Positions 1 to 9,477 of a stretch of DNA of 64,000 bases are shown here, piece by piece (the first letter of the stretch is position 1; each line of letters opens with the position of its first letter). The translations under genes were made by a program, and so were the position numbers. The notes beneath the pieces were generated by a model, which was not told where the DNA came from, did no database searches, and was given only the letters and a program-made list of their open reading frames with translations. Source of the stretch: Pseudovibrio axinellae. Its GTDB lineage: Bacteria; Pseudomonadota; Alphaproteobacteria; Rhizobiales; Stappiaceae. The DNA lies in NCBI RefSeq assembly GCF_900110875.1, contig NZ_FOFM01000003.1:186001-250000 (forward strand), given 5' to 3'.

Positions 1-459
1 TTTTTTGATCTCTTCACCATGACAATCCCAAACAAGCTCAACTTGGTTTTGATACTCTCGTTTTTCGCGATGGCGTTTTTACTCCATATGCCAATTGAGC
101 AGGTCGCTATGAGCTTTGCTCTTGGCCTAGGTGTCATGATTGTTGGCTTTGGCCTCTTCGCCCTTGGCTTAATGGGAGGGGGAGATGTCAAATTCCTGGC
201 TGCAATCTCTCTTTGGTTTGGCCACTCCGTGAATATGTTGGAGTTTATCTTGCTCATGAGCATTTATGGGGGCGTATTAACGCTTATCATTTTGGCTTTA
301 AGAAAGGTTCCGTATTTCCCGCAATTCATGCAAGGGCAGGCTTGGCTCCTAAAACTGCATGACAAGCAATCGGGTGTTCCCTACGGAATTGCAATCGCAA
401 TTGCGGGTATCCAAGTCTATCCAAATACGAGTTGGTTCCTACAAATTCCGGCCTTGTAA
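1..459 (+). CDS. cpaA: Prepilin peptidase CpaA/TadV (5' end cut by window)
   Basis: The reading frame is open from base 1, so the true start lies upstream; the first ATG at 19 is internal. The frame reads F-F-D-L-F-T-M-T-I-P-N, which is the first conserved aspartate region of A24 prepilin peptidases (Asp at bases 7-9). The second catalytic motif GGGD has its Asp at 184-186, so both catalytic aspartates are present. Several hydrophobic helices follow. The family processes Flp pilins and TadE/F pseudopilins at the inner membrane. It stands at the head of the cpaBCDEF-tadBC series on the same strand, as usual for Tad loci. The pilin gene itself is not in the window. Confidence 0.9.
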   Translation, partial: FFDLFTMTIPNKLNLVLILSFFAMAFLLHMPIEQVAMSFALGLGVMIVGFGLFALGLMGGGDVKFLAAISLWFGHSVNMLEFILLMSIYGGVLTLIILALRKVPYFPQFMQGQAWLLKLHDKQSGVPYGIAIAIAGIQVYPNTSWFLQIPAL

Positions 460-689
460 GCGGGCTGCAACCAAACAATCTAAATAAAGTATTAATCGTC
501 CAGTATGGCGCTGTTGTTCTGAGCTAACATGCTATTATTTAAGCTGGTTTGCTGTTTACACATTGCCGTCTAAGTAAAATATGCAGATATAATTATCATT
601 ACGCTAAATTAACTATGTATTGATATTTTTTGTTCAAATTAGATTTAACAAATGCTGCCAAAACAAATCTCTTAGAGGGTGGGTGCCAC

Positions 690-1469
690 ATGAAGGCCTC
701 CAGAATTTTAGTTTTAATTATTGCTTTAAGCGCGGGTGGGTTAGCTGCTTGGCTTAACTTATCTTCTGGCTCGCGTGAGCAACCCCCAACAATTGTTGTT
801 CAAGAGCAGTCCATCCCATCATTGGAAATTCTGGTTGCAGGTCAAGATCTTAAAGTAGGAACATCCCTTACTGATGGTGACTTGAACTGGGTAAATTGGC
901 CAGAGGACTCCGTCTCCGATGGCGCAATTTTGCGTAATTCAAACCCCAAAGCTGATCAGGAATTCTTAGGCCAGATCGTAAAGTCTGCCATGTTCAGCGG
1001 GGAGCCAATTCGTGCAGAGCGTTTGATCAATACTGATAAGGGCTTCCTTGCAGCGATACTTCCAAGAGGTAAACGCGCAGTCGCTGTTTCAGTTGACGCA
1101 GTCACCACGGCAGGCGGTTTTATTCTTCCTGGCGATAAAGTGGATATTTTGCTCAGCATGCGGGCTCAAAAGCGCGACGAAGGTTACGTCAGCGACACAA
1201 TCCTTGAAAATATCAAAGTGCTCGCAATTGATACAACGACAGCTTCTGAAAACACTGAAAAAGCGATGTCACCGGATCAAACTGCCACATTGGAGCTGCT
1301 CCCTCATGAGGCCGAGGTGGTCGCGCGTGCAACTCAGATGGGGACCTTGTCGCTTTCATTGCGTAGTGCCGCTGATTCAAAGGATGGCCTCAAGCAACCT
1401 CCTCGGGTCAAAGGCGGCGTTAAGTTTGTGAAATTCGGGATTGCCTCCCAGTCTGTGAACGGAAATTAG
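690..1469 (+). CDS. cpaB: Flp pilus assembly protein CpaB (RcpC-like)
   Basis: The 259 aa product has one N-terminal membrane segment (about residues 5-22), a SAF-type domain (about 45-110, with a V-A-x-x-D-L-x-x-G-x pattern) and an RcpC-type C-terminal region. I chose ATG 690 because a G-rich Shine-Dalgarno (gagggtggg) lies just upstream and the residues after it form a membrane anchor; an in-frame start at 630 would add an unlikely tail. CpaB is a periplasmic Tad component thought to work with the secretin. The next gene, cpaC, begins 10 bases after its stop, which indicates one transcript. Confidence 0.9.
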   Translation: MKASRILVLIIALSAGGLAAWLNLSSGSREQPPTIVVQEQSIPSLEILVAGQDLKVGTSLTDGDLNWVNWPEDSVSDGAILRNSNPKADQEFLGQIVKSAMFSGEPIRAERLINTDKGFLAAILPRGKRAVAVSVDAVTTAGGFILPGDKVDILLSMRAQKRDEGYVSDTILENIKVLAIDTTTASENTEKAMSPDQTATLELLPHEAEVVARATQMGTLSLSLRSAADSKDGLKQPPRVKGGVKFVKFGIASQSVNGN

Positions 1470-1479
1470 TAGGTAAGCC

Positions 1480-2931
1480 ATGGTTTTTCTTCAACATATT
1501 GGCCTGGCAAAAGGCTTAGTGAAGAGCTTTAGTTATTTCAAAAAGCTCCTGCGCCTCACATTTGCCGTTGGTTTAGTGTTATCTGCACCACACAGCGCCA
1601 GCGCGCAAACGCACTTTGAGGCGACCGTAGAAGTCACCTCCCAATACAACGGAAAAGTGCGCCAGTTAAACGTTGGCAAAGGGCGTTCGATTGTTTTGAA
1701 CACGAACGAAGAAGTACGCGACGTCCTCGTTTCAAATCCAGACATAGCTGATGCCGTGGTTCGAACCAGAAACCGTGTGTTTGTATTTGGCAACGAAATT
1801 GGCCAAGCCTCCCTGGTGCTGTTCGGCAATGGTGGCAGGCAACTAGCGTCCTTTAATCTAAACGTTCAGCCAGACCCTTCCGGCCTTGTTGAAATCCTTG
1901 GAAGGTTGCTTCCAAATTCGGCAATCAATGCCGACATCATCAATGAGAGTATCGTTCTATCTGGTACCGCAGTTTCCCCACTCGAAGCGCAACAAGCCTA
2001 CGATATTGCACTGAAATTTGTCGGTAATGATGACAAGAAGATCGTGAACACAATTGGTGTTGCCGAAAAAGACCAAGTGCAGCTCAAAGTAACTGTTGCA
2101 GAAGTTGAGCGGACAACAATTAAACAGCTTGGGATGAGCCTCGAGGGTTCCATAAAAATCGGAGCGCTTGATCTCGGGTTCAATACCTCACCTGCATACA
2201 ACGTCAACTCATCAGTTGTAAATGCTGCGAGCCTGGCCGGTGACCTTGCTTTTGGTGGGAATTCAATTTCACCGACAATCAAGGCCCTTGAGCGTGATGG
2301 TGTCATGAGGACACTTGCTGAACCGACGCTTGTTGCCGTATCAGGCGAAAATGCAAGCTTCCTTGCTGGTGGTGAGTTCCCAATTCCTGTTGCTTACGAG
2401 GACAATAAGGTCAGTTTGGAGTTCAAACCCTTCGGTGTCGGGCTGGACTTTACCCCTGTGGTTCTATCAGGTGGGCGCATCAAGCTGAGAGTTAAAACGG
2501 AAGTGAGTGAACTGAGTTCTGAAGGCGCAGTCAGCATTGCTGGGGCCGCCACTGTTTCTGCGCTTAAGGTTCGCCGGGCCGAATCTACTCTTGAACTCCC
2601 CTCTGGAGGGACCTTGGTGATGGCAGGGCTTCTTAAGGAAAATTATGGTCAGGAAGTTGATGGGGTCCCGGGATTAAAGGATCTTCCAATCTTGGGCAAC
2701 ATGTTTAAGAGCCGGGATTATATTAACCGCCAGACTGAGCTCGTGATCTTCGTAACGCCTTATGTTGTAAGGCCGATTGCTCGATCTCAAGTTGCTCGCC
2801 CAGATGACAATTTCGCCGCGCCAAGTGACCAGTCCGCCATTTTTCTCAACCAGTTGAGCAGCATATACAGAGCAACAGATGCGCCGGTCAAGGGAACATA
2901 CCACGGCAGCGTCGGTTACATTTATGAGTGA
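1480..2931 (+). CDS. cpaC: Tad pilus secretin CpaC (RcpA)
   Basis: The product is 483 aa. A long signal peptide ends near residue 42 (S-A-S-A before Q-T). It is followed by a pilus N-terminal domain with the L-N-x-G-K-G-R-S motif and a V-S-N-P-D-I-A-D-A motif (about 55-130). A secretin core occupies about 240-430, with V-P-G-L-K-D-L-P-I-L-G near its end. The protein forms the outer-membrane ring through which the Flp pilus passes. Length and domain order match the family. Its stop overlaps the GTG that could start the next frame, so cpaC and cpaD are tightly coupled. Confidence 0.93.
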   Translation: MVFLQHIGLAKGLVKSFSYFKKLLRLTFAVGLVLSAPHSASAQTHFEATVEVTSQYNGKVRQLNVGKGRSIVLNTNEEVRDVLVSNPDIADAVVRTRNRVFVFGNEIGQASLVLFGNGGRQLASFNLNVQPDPSGLVEILGRLLPNSAINADIINESIVLSGTAVSPLEAQQAYDIALKFVGNDDKKIVNTIGVAEKDQVQLKVTVAEVERTTIKQLGMSLEGSIKIGALDLGFNTSPAYNVNSSVVNAASLAGDLAFGGNSISPTIKALERDGVMRTLAEPTLVAVSGENASFLAGGEFPIPVAYEDNKVSLEFKPFGVGLDFTPVVLSGGRIKLRVKTEVSELSSEGAVSIAGAATVSALKVRRAESTLELPSGGTLVMAGLLKENYGQEVDGVPGLKDLPILGNMFKSRDYINRQTELVIFVTPYVVRPIARSQVARPDDNFAAPSDQSAIFLNQLSSIYRATDAPVKGTYHGSVGYIYE

Positions 2932-2942
2932 GGACACGTGAA

Positions 2943-3677
2943 ATGAACATCCGATTGTCACCCACTTTGAAATGTGGAATCTGGCTAAAAGCATCTGTTG
3001 CAGTGTTAGGCGCGTTGTTTTTGCTCGCCGCGTGTAAAGCTCAACCATCTTATGTTGAGCAACACTCGCTTGCTGATTTTGATTATCGAAAGCGACACCC
3101 GATTGTCATTTCTGAAGTGCCAGAGAATTTCGACATTCCAGTTGGCGGAGAAATGAGAAATTTGAATGGGTCGCTGAAAATTGCAGTTGCTGCGTTCGCA
3201 CAGCAATCCGAGCAAGATGGGAATGGGTTTGTCGAAGTCCTTGTTCCCTCAGGTTCAGCAAACGAAACAGCAGTAAGGGCTGTTTCTCCTCAGATAAGAA
3301 CTGCATTGAAAAATGGTGGTCTTGATCATGACCGCATCATCATGCGCACCTATCCGGTAGGTGACATGGCAGCCTCAGCACCCGTACGGCTATCCTTTAT
3401 GCGCGTTAAAGGAGTTGTTCGTGACTGCGGAAACTGGCCTGATGCTATGCGCAGCAACACCCAAAATACGGACTATTATAATTTTGGATGTGCCAGCCAG
3501 GCGAATTTGGCGGCCATGGTAGATAATCCAGCTGATTTGTTGGGGCCGCGCCCAATGGGGCCAAACGATCCGGCTAGAACAAATGTGATCCTTACAAAGA
3601 ATCGCGCCGGTGAAGTAACGGCAGGTGAGTATGCCACTGGCGTTGGAACGAGCGTTTCAGGTGTAGCGCAGAACTAG
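2943..3677 (+). CDS. cpaD: Tad pilus lipoprotein CpaD
   Basis: A 244 aa lipoprotein with a hydrophobic leader and lipobox L-A-A-C (Cys31). The mature part ends with a typical CpaD region (G-C-A-S-Q-A-N-L-A-A-M-V-D-N-P-A-D-L, about 177-194). In the family it helps the CpaC secretin assemble in the outer membrane. I chose ATG 2943, preceded by gagg at nine bases; a GTG at 2928 inside the cpaC stop is the alternative and would add five residues. It lies between cpaC and cpaE on the same strand. Confidence 0.9.
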   Translation: MNIRLSPTLKCGIWLKASVAVLGALFLLAACKAQPSYVEQHSLADFDYRKRHPIVISEVPENFDIPVGGEMRNLNGSLKIAVAAFAQQSEQDGNGFVEVLVPSGSANETAVRAVSPQIRTALKNGGLDHDRIIMRTYPVGDMAASAPVRLSFMRVKGVVRDCGNWPDAMRSNTQNTDYYNFGCASQANLAAMVDNPADLLGPRPMGPNDPARTNVILTKNRAGEVTAGEYATGVGTSVSGVAQN

Positions 3678-3688
3678 TGGGATAAACT

Positions 3689-4969
3689 ATGAGTAATTTG
3701 GCATATTCCGGTTCAGATATCGCGCAGGAGCATGATACGTCCGGCCAGTTTTCGACATCAGATTTTCAGTTTGTAAATATTCCTCGTATCTCTGTGCAAG
3801 CGTTCTGTCTGGACGAAATAACTACCGAAACGATCCAAAATGCAAGCCTTGACCGTCGTATGGCGAAAACACACACGATGGTGCGTCAGGGCGGTATTCC
3901 GGCTGCAGTTGAAACCTTTCAAAACGCTTCCACACCTAATTTCCTGATTGTTGAAACACGCTCTGATGCAAAAGGCGTCGTCGATGAACTCGATCAGCTT
4001 GCAGAGTTTTGTGATGCCGGAACCAAGGTGTTGGTTATTGGTCATGTCAATGACGTCAATTTGTACCGTACGCTCATGCAGCGAGGAGTTGGCGAGTATG
4101 TTGTTGGCCCAATAAACATTGCGCAGCTGATCAATACAATAGGCCAATTCTATTCAGACACTGAGGCCGCCCCGTTTGGCCGTTCAGTTGCTGTAATAGG
4201 CGCAAAAGGCGGGTGCGGGGCTTCGTCGGTCGCTCATAACCTTTCATGGTCAATTGCAAAGACGATAGAAAGCGATGTGGCAATTGCAGACCTCGACCTT
4301 GCTTTCGGCACTGCTGGTTTGGACTTTAATCAAGACCCACTTCAAGGTGTGATGGAAGCTATTGCCTCTCCAGAACGTCTTGATGACACGCTTCTCGATC
4401 GGCTGCTTTCAAAATGTAATGACCGCTTAAGCTTATTAGCAGCGCCTGCAGCGCTGGAGCAAACCTATGACCTGGAGGAGGATAAGTTTGATCAGGTTAT
4501 TGAGGTTTTGAAAAAAGGCACGCCAACAGTTGTTCTCGACCTTCCTCATAGCTGGAATGGTTGGGTAAGGCGTATACTGGCCAACGTTGATGAGGTGATT
4601 ATTGTCGCCGAGCCTGATCTGGCCAACCTTCGAAACGCGAAAAACCTGATCGATAACGTCGCTCAGATGAGACCAAACGATTCAAAACCTTACCTCTTAT
4701 TGAACAAGGTGGGGATACCAAAGCGCCCGGAAATTAAACCTGATGAATTTAGTGATGCGCTTGATGTGGTTTCGCTGGGAGCCCTCCCGTTTGAACCGGC
4801 ATTGTTTGGGACAGCATCCAACAATGGGCAGATGATTGCAGAGTTTGATAGCCGGCATGCTGTCGCAGGTTTGTTTGAGGAATTTGCAGCAAAGGTTACC
4901 GGCAAGGCTGATATGCATGCAAAGAGCAAGTCGTTCTTCGCTTCTCTTATGAAACGGGTCCGCAAATAG
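3689..4969 (+). CDS. cpaE: Pilus localisation ATPase CpaE (TadZ)
   Basis: The product is 426 aa. The first 150 or so residues look like an atypical receiver domain. A ParA/MinD-type ATPase domain follows, with a deviant P-loop G-A-K-G-G-C-G-A-S-S near residue 171; the signature lysine is present and the usual second P-loop lysine is replaced, as is common in TadZ/CpaE. The A-D-L-D-L-A-F-G motif and N-K-V in the C-terminal part fit the MinD fold. The family positions the Tad machinery at the cell pole. It starts 11 bases after cpaD. Confidence 0.92.
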   Translation: MSNLAYSGSDIAQEHDTSGQFSTSDFQFVNIPRISVQAFCLDEITTETIQNASLDRRMAKTHTMVRQGGIPAAVETFQNASTPNFLIVETRSDAKGVVDELDQLAEFCDAGTKVLVIGHVNDVNLYRTLMQRGVGEYVVGPINIAQLINTIGQFYSDTEAAPFGRSVAVIGAKGGCGASSVAHNLSWSIAKTIESDVAIADLDLAFGTAGLDFNQDPLQGVMEAIASPERLDDTLLDRLLSKCNDRLSLLAAPAALEQTYDLEEDKFDQVIEVLKKGTPTVVLDLPHSWNGWVRRILANVDEVIIVAEPDLANLRNAKNLIDNVAQMRPNDSKPYLLLNKVGIPKRPEIKPDEFSDALDVVSLGALPFEPALFGTASNNGQMIAEFDSRHAVAGLFEEFAAKVTGKADMHAKSKSFFASLMKRVRK

Positions 4970-5009
4970 CCCTCGGGCTAAATTTGTGCTGAAGTAAAGG
5001 CGGAACGAT

Positions 5010-6491
5010 ATGTTTGGTAGACGTGGTAACGTTGAGCTGGGAAACAATAAACCTAAGCCTGCTCCTGTGAGTTCTGCGATACAGGCACAAACGGCAACAC
5101 CTGCCACACCCGACCCAAGACCCAAAACTGAGGTGCACCCCTCGAGCAGCAACACGCGCCCAGATACGCCCAAAGAGAGTGTTCTGGAAACAAAGAAAAC
5201 GCAGGAGTACTATGCAACTAAGGCGTCGATTTTTAACGCTTTAGTCGAGGCTATCGATCTTTCTCAATTGTCTCGCCTTGAGGCTGATGACGCTCGAGAT
5301 GAGATCCGCGATGTGGTCAACGACATCATTGCCCTTAAGAATCTCGTTATGTCGATCGCTGAGCAAGAAGACTTGCTCGAAGATATTTGTAACGATGTTC
5401 TGGGATACGGGCCTTTAGAGCCATTGCTCGCACGCGATGATATTTCCGATATTCTGGTCAATGGTGCCGAGACTGTCTACATTGAGACAGCTGGTATGGT
5501 GGAACAAACCAACATCCAGTTTCGCGATAACCGTCAACTGATGAACATCTGTCAACGCATAGTTTCTCAGGTTGGCCGACGCGTCGATGAGTCCAGTCCG
5601 ATATGTGATGCCCGTCTCCCGGATGGCTCCCGCGTAAACGTGATCGCCCCACCGCTCGCGCTGGATGGTCCAGCCCTCACCATTCGTAAGTTTAAGAAAG
5701 ACAAACTGACGCTGGACCAATTGGTGAATTTCAATTCGATCTCACCAGAAGGCGCGGCAATTCTGGAAATTATCGGTCGCGTTCGCTGCAATACAGTCAT
5801 CTCCGGCGGTACCGGCTCAGGGAAGACAACGCTCCTGAACTGTTTAACGCGGTATATTGACAGTACTGAACGCATTATCACCTGTGAAGACAGCGCGGAA
5901 TTGCAATTGCAACAGCCCCATGTCGTCCGATTGGAAACCAGGCCACCCAACCTTGAAGGGGAAGGGGAGGTCACAATGCGTGATCTGGTAAAGAACTGTC
6001 TGCGCATGCGGCCTGAGCGGATCATCGTAGGTGAGGTGCGTGGTCCAGAGGTATTCGATTTGCTTCAGGCAATGAATACAGGTCACGATGGCTCTATGGG
6101 CACAATCCACTCCAACTCTCCAAGAGAGTGCTTGAAGCGTATGGAATCAATGATTGCTCTTGGTGGTTTCTCGCTTCCCTCCAGAACTGTGCGGGAAATT
6201 ATCGTTGGATCTGTAGATGTCATTGTTCAGGCCGCCCGCCTGAGAGACGGCTCCAGACGTATCACGCACATTACCGAAGTTGTTGGGATGGAAGGCGATG
6301 TGATCACAACGCAAGATCTATTCGTCTATGACATTACGGGTGAGGATGCCAATGGCAAGATCGTTGGTCAGCATCGCTCAACCGGCATCGGTCGCCCTCT
6401 ATTTTGGGAGCGGGCAAGGTACTTCAATGAGGAGGAAAGGTTAGCCCAAGCTCTGGACGCATCAGACACATCCGGAGGCTTACATGGCTGA
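5010..6491 (+). CDS. cpaF: Tad pilus motor ATPase CpaF (TadA)
   Basis: The product is 493 aa. It has a variable, proline-rich N-terminus (about 1-65), then a type II/IV secretion ATPase domain with Walker A G-G-T-G-S-G-K-T-T (about 266-274), an Asp-box-like E-D-S-A-E-L and a Walker B region ending I-I-V-G-E-V-R-G-P-E (about 335-346). It powers Flp pilus assembly at the cytoplasmic face of the inner membrane. Its end overlaps tadB by eight bases. An aaaggcgg Shine-Dalgarno precedes ATG 5010. Confidence 0.95.
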   Translation: MFGRRGNVELGNNKPKPAPVSSAIQAQTATPATPDPRPKTEVHPSSSNTRPDTPKESVLETKKTQEYYATKASIFNALVEAIDLSQLSRLEADDARDEIRDVVNDIIALKNLVMSIAEQEDLLEDICNDVLGYGPLEPLLARDDISDILVNGAETVYIETAGMVEQTNIQFRDNRQLMNICQRIVSQVGRRVDESSPICDARLPDGSRVNVIAPPLALDGPALTIRKFKKDKLTLDQLVNFNSISPEGAAILEIIGRVRCNTVISGGTGSGKTTLLNCLTRYIDSTERIITCEDSAELQLQQPHVVRLETRPPNLEGEGEVTMRDLVKNCLRMRPERIIVGEVRGPEVFDLLQAMNTGHDGSMGTIHSNSPRECLKRMESMIALGGFSLPSRTVREIIVGSVDVIVQAARLRDGSRRITHITEVVGMEGDVITTQDLFVYDITGEDANGKIVGQHRSTGIGRPLFWERARYFNEEERLAQALDASDTSGGLHG

Positions 6492-7503
6492 CCCTAATGC
6501 TTTTCTGGCCTCCCCCCTCGCAGATTATCTGATTACTTTCCTGATCCTCATCAGCGTGGTCGGTGTAACCTTCATTGTTTTAACGCCGCTGTTTTCCAAA
6601 AATAAACTTGGAGAGCGAAAAGACGATCTGATCCAGAAGAAAATCGGATCAAGTGCTGGAAGTGTCAAAAAAGTTGATATCAATGCGCGCCGTAAATCTG
6701 TTCAAGATCAACTCAAGGCAATAGAGACAGCACAAGCTAGCAAAAAGAAGAATGCAGAAAAACCAGTCTTCGCCGACTGGATTGGACAAGCCGGTCTGAC
6801 TTGGTCAAAGCCGAAATACTACTTAATTTCAGTTGTTTGTGGTCTTACGATGCTCGCGCTTAGCATGGCGTTTGGACAACCTCTTTGGATCTCTCTGGCT
6901 TTGCTTTTCGTCGGGACACTTGGAGCTCCGCGTTTTTACGTCTCAAGGCGGCGTAAGAAACGATTTGAAAAGTTCCTGAATGAGTTTCCAAATGCTGTTG
7001 ATCTGATCGTACGCGGCGTAAAATCTGGGATGCCACTTGGAGACTGTTTGCAAATTGCTGCTACAGAAGCAAAGGATCCTGTTGGCATTGAATTCTCTTA
7101 TGTCTTGGACAAAATGCAGATGGGCGTGCCATTGGCGGAAGCGATCCATAATATCCCCAAGCGTGTCCCTCTTCAGGAAACTAACTTTCTCGCTATTGTG
7201 ATTACAATCCAGTCCCAGGCCGGTGGTAGCCTTTCTGAGGCGCTCGGGAACCTGTCTAAAACACTTCGTCAGCGCAAAGAGATGAAGGGCAAAATCAGGG
7301 CCGTTAGCCAAGAAGCAAAGTCCTCTGCGGCGATCATTGGTTCGCTTCCTTTCATTGTTACCCTGATGTTGTCAGCCGTGGCGCCTGATTATATTCGCCT
7401 GCTGATTGATACCGATATTGGCCTTGTTCTCATTGGGATTGGCCTGTTTTGGATGTCGCTCGGTGTCCTGGTCATGCGCAAAATGATCGATTTCAAAATA
7501 TAA
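6484..7503 (+). CDS. tadB: Tad inner-membrane protein TadB (CpaG)
   Basis: A 339 aa membrane protein with an N-terminal helix (about 15-38), a helix pair near 115-150, a T2SF (GspF-type) domain (about 160-290, with G-V-K-S-G-M-P-L-G-D and a second Q-A-G-G-S-L-S-E-A-L motif) and C-terminal helices. It forms the inner-membrane platform with TadC and interacts with the CpaF motor. Translation starts inside the end of cpaF (overlap of eight bases), which suggests coupling. Confidence 0.93.
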   Translation: MADPNAFLASPLADYLITFLILISVVGVTFIVLTPLFSKNKLGERKDDLIQKKIGSSAGSVKKVDINARRKSVQDQLKAIETAQASKKKNAEKPVFADWIGQAGLTWSKPKYYLISVVCGLTMLALSMAFGQPLWISLALLFVGTLGAPRFYVSRRRKKRFEKFLNEFPNAVDLIVRGVKSGMPLGDCLQIAATEAKDPVGIEFSYVLDKMQMGVPLAEAIHNIPKRVPLQETNFLAIVITIQSQAGGSLSEALGNLSKTLRQRKEMKGKIRAVSQEAKSSAAIIGSLPFIVTLMLSAVAPDYIRLLIDTDIGLVLIGIGLFWMSLGVLVMRKMIDFKI

Positions 7504-7513
7504 GGTGGCTGCA

Positions 7514-8488
7514 ATGGGTTTGGAAGCTCTTGGCAATAGCAACATGTTTGTCGTTATCCTAACGTTGCTTGCCGTATCGGGAACGGTCTATGCATTGCTT
7601 ATGCCTTTATTTGACCGTGACGAGCTTAAAAGCAGGATGAAGTCCGTTGCATTGGAACGTGAGGAGATCCGCTCAAGAGAACGAGCGCGCCTAGCAATGC
7701 AAAAAGAAAATGCACGTGTTGTTCTGCGCAGTAATCCAAAAGAAAGTATCCGTGACTTCGTCGACAAATATGACCTAAAAAGACGACTATCAAGTGACGG
7801 TGTCGCTAGTAAGCTTAAAATGGCAGGGTATCGAGGTGCCTCTCCTTTGTATACCTATCTTCTGTTTCAGGTAATTCTTCCAATTGGCTTCTTCGCCGTA
7901 TCTTTTTTTTACATGGTGGTCATAATTAAAGTTGATATGCCGGTGTTGAGCGTATTCTTAATTTCGCTCCTGATTGCGGCCATTGGCTTTTATGCACCTA
8001 GTATCTTCATACAAAACCAGATCGCAAAGCGCCAAGAGTCCATCAGGTTAGCGTGGCCTGATGCGATGGACCTTATGCTCATTTGCGTTGAGTCTGGCAT
8101 GTCAATTGAAGCTGCTTTCAAGAAGGTTTCTGAGGAGGTCGGCGCGCAATCAGCCCCACTTGCAGAAGAGTTGATCTTGGCGAATGCGGAATTGTCATTT
8201 TTGGACGAACGCCGAGTTGCCTACCAGAATTTGGCTGAAAGAACCGGCCTTGATGGCGTTAAAAATGTGATTGTTGCTCTCACGCAGGCGGAAAAGTATG
8301 GCACACCGATTGGTTCTGCTCTGCGGGTACTGTCTGATGAAAACCGTAAGGAGCGCATGCAGGAAGCTGAGAGAAAAGCTGCAGCACTACCGCCAAAGCT
8401 CACAGTGCCCATGATGCTGTTTTTCCTGCCGGTTTTGTTTATTGTTATTATTGGCCCGGCAGCCATACAGGTCATGCGCACATTTTAG
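7514..8488 (+). CDS. tadC: Tad inner-membrane protein TadC (CpaH)
   Basis: A 324 aa membrane protein with a helix at the N-terminus, a helix pair in the middle, a T2SF domain (W-P-D-A-M-D-L-M-L-I-C-V-E-S-G-M-S pattern) and a final hydrophobic helix. It is the usual partner of TadB. I prefer ATG 7514, with aagg eight bases upstream; GTG 7505, right after the tadB stop, is possible. It is the last gene of this + strand series and faces the tadD-like gene, with only six bases between the two stops. Confidence 0.92.
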   Translation: MGLEALGNSNMFVVILTLLAVSGTVYALLMPLFDRDELKSRMKSVALEREEIRSRERARLAMQKENARVVLRSNPKESIRDFVDKYDLKRRLSSDGVASKLKMAGYRGASPLYTYLLFQVILPIGFFAVSFFYMVVIIKVDMPVLSVFLISLLIAAIGFYAPSIFIQNQIAKRQESIRLAWPDAMDLMLICVESGMSIEAAFKKVSEEVGAQSAPLAEELILANAELSFLDERRVAYQNLAERTGLDGVKNVIVALTQAEKYGTPIGSALRVLSDENRKERMQEAERKAAALPPKLTVPMMLFFLPVLFIVIIGPAAIQVMRTF

Positions 8489-8494
8489 GGTGAA

Positions 8495-9277
8495 TTATGC
8501 CTTGCCCAGCATGGTCTTCAGGTAAGCAACATTTTCAGCAGCCTGGTTCGGGTCCATATCTGATTGAGCCACTTCGACAGCTTCATCAAACCGTCCCTGA
8601 AGCCCCAAAGTCAGCGCAAGGTTCTGCCGGACCTGGCTTCCTGCTCTGCCAGTGTTCAGGGCTGTTTTGAGAACTACCTCAGCCTTTTTGAGATCCCCAG
8701 CCAGAAGGTAGGACATTCCCAGGTTATTGAGAACTGAGGGTTCATCCGGGGAGATTTTCAGGGCTTGCTCATAGGTAGCGCGGGCCAATTGCGTCTTACC
8801 AAGCTGATCCAAAATCGCGGCTTTTGCAGAGAGCATCTTCCAGTTTGGTTGCGCAGGGTCGAGCGCATTGTCAATCACGTTGAGTGCTTCCTGCAACTTC
8901 CCATTTTCAGCAAGCACTTTACCGTAGCTAGCTGCAATTGTGATGTTCGAAGCGTTTGCAATTACGCCGCGTCGTAAGATGGCTTCAGCTTGCTGCCCTT
9001 GACCGTCAATCCTCAATGCTGCTGCATAGTTAAGGATCGTTCGCGGCTCTTTTTGATCCTTGGCATAAGCTCCACCCCAGTACGCCAGCGCTTTTTGCAT
9101 TTGCGGCGACCCAGCGGTGAGTTGCTGTGTTTGGGAAACTGAGGCTCGAGCGCGTTGCTTTTGTGTCGCGCAACCGGAGATCGCGAGTCCGCATACCAAG
9201 AGCAAGGCTATGGCTGTCGCACGCCTAAGAATACCAGAGGCCAATAGTTTTTTTTCTGTGCGGTCAAAAGCAGTCAT
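8495..9277 (-). CDS. tadD: TPR lipoprotein, TadD-like
   Basis: A 260 aa lipoprotein: hydrophobic leader with lipobox I-S-G-C (Cys36), then tetratricopeptide repeats (for example the A-x-x-x-Y-x-x-A-L-x-x-x-P spacing and N-N-L-G-M-S-Y-L-L-A-G-D). TadD is a TPR lipoprotein needed for Flp pilus assembly. ATG 9277 is chosen because gagggtgcc lies just before it. The gene is convergent with tadC, so it has its own promoter. Placement at the Tad locus supports the name; TPR sequence alone would not. Confidence 0.8.
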   Translation of the reverse strand: MTAFDRTEKKLLASGILRRATAIALLLVCGLAISGCATQKQRARASVSQTQQLTAGSPQMQKALAYWGGAYAKDQKEPRTILNYAAALRIDGQGQQAEAILRRGVIANASNITIAASYGKVLAENGKLQEALNVIDNALDPAQPNWKMLSAKAAILDQLGKTQLARATYEQALKISPDEPSVLNNLGMSYLLAGDLKKAEVVLKTALNTGRAGSQVRQNLALTLGLQGRFDEAVEVAQSDMDPNQAAENVAYLKTMLGKA

Positions 9278-9477
9278 GGCACCCTCAGCAATCAAGAGAT
9301 TCAAATATTGTTTGAAAATGAAATATTAACCCTAATTTCTGGTTAATTCTTGCGCGCGCTGCCTGTTGTAAGCTGGGGGACCTGCATGCTGAATGCCTTG
9401 CTAAGACACGGTAACGCCGTTAGTTTGCCAGAACACTGCTCGTACTGGGCAGATTATAGATTTTGCAAATTTCAAGA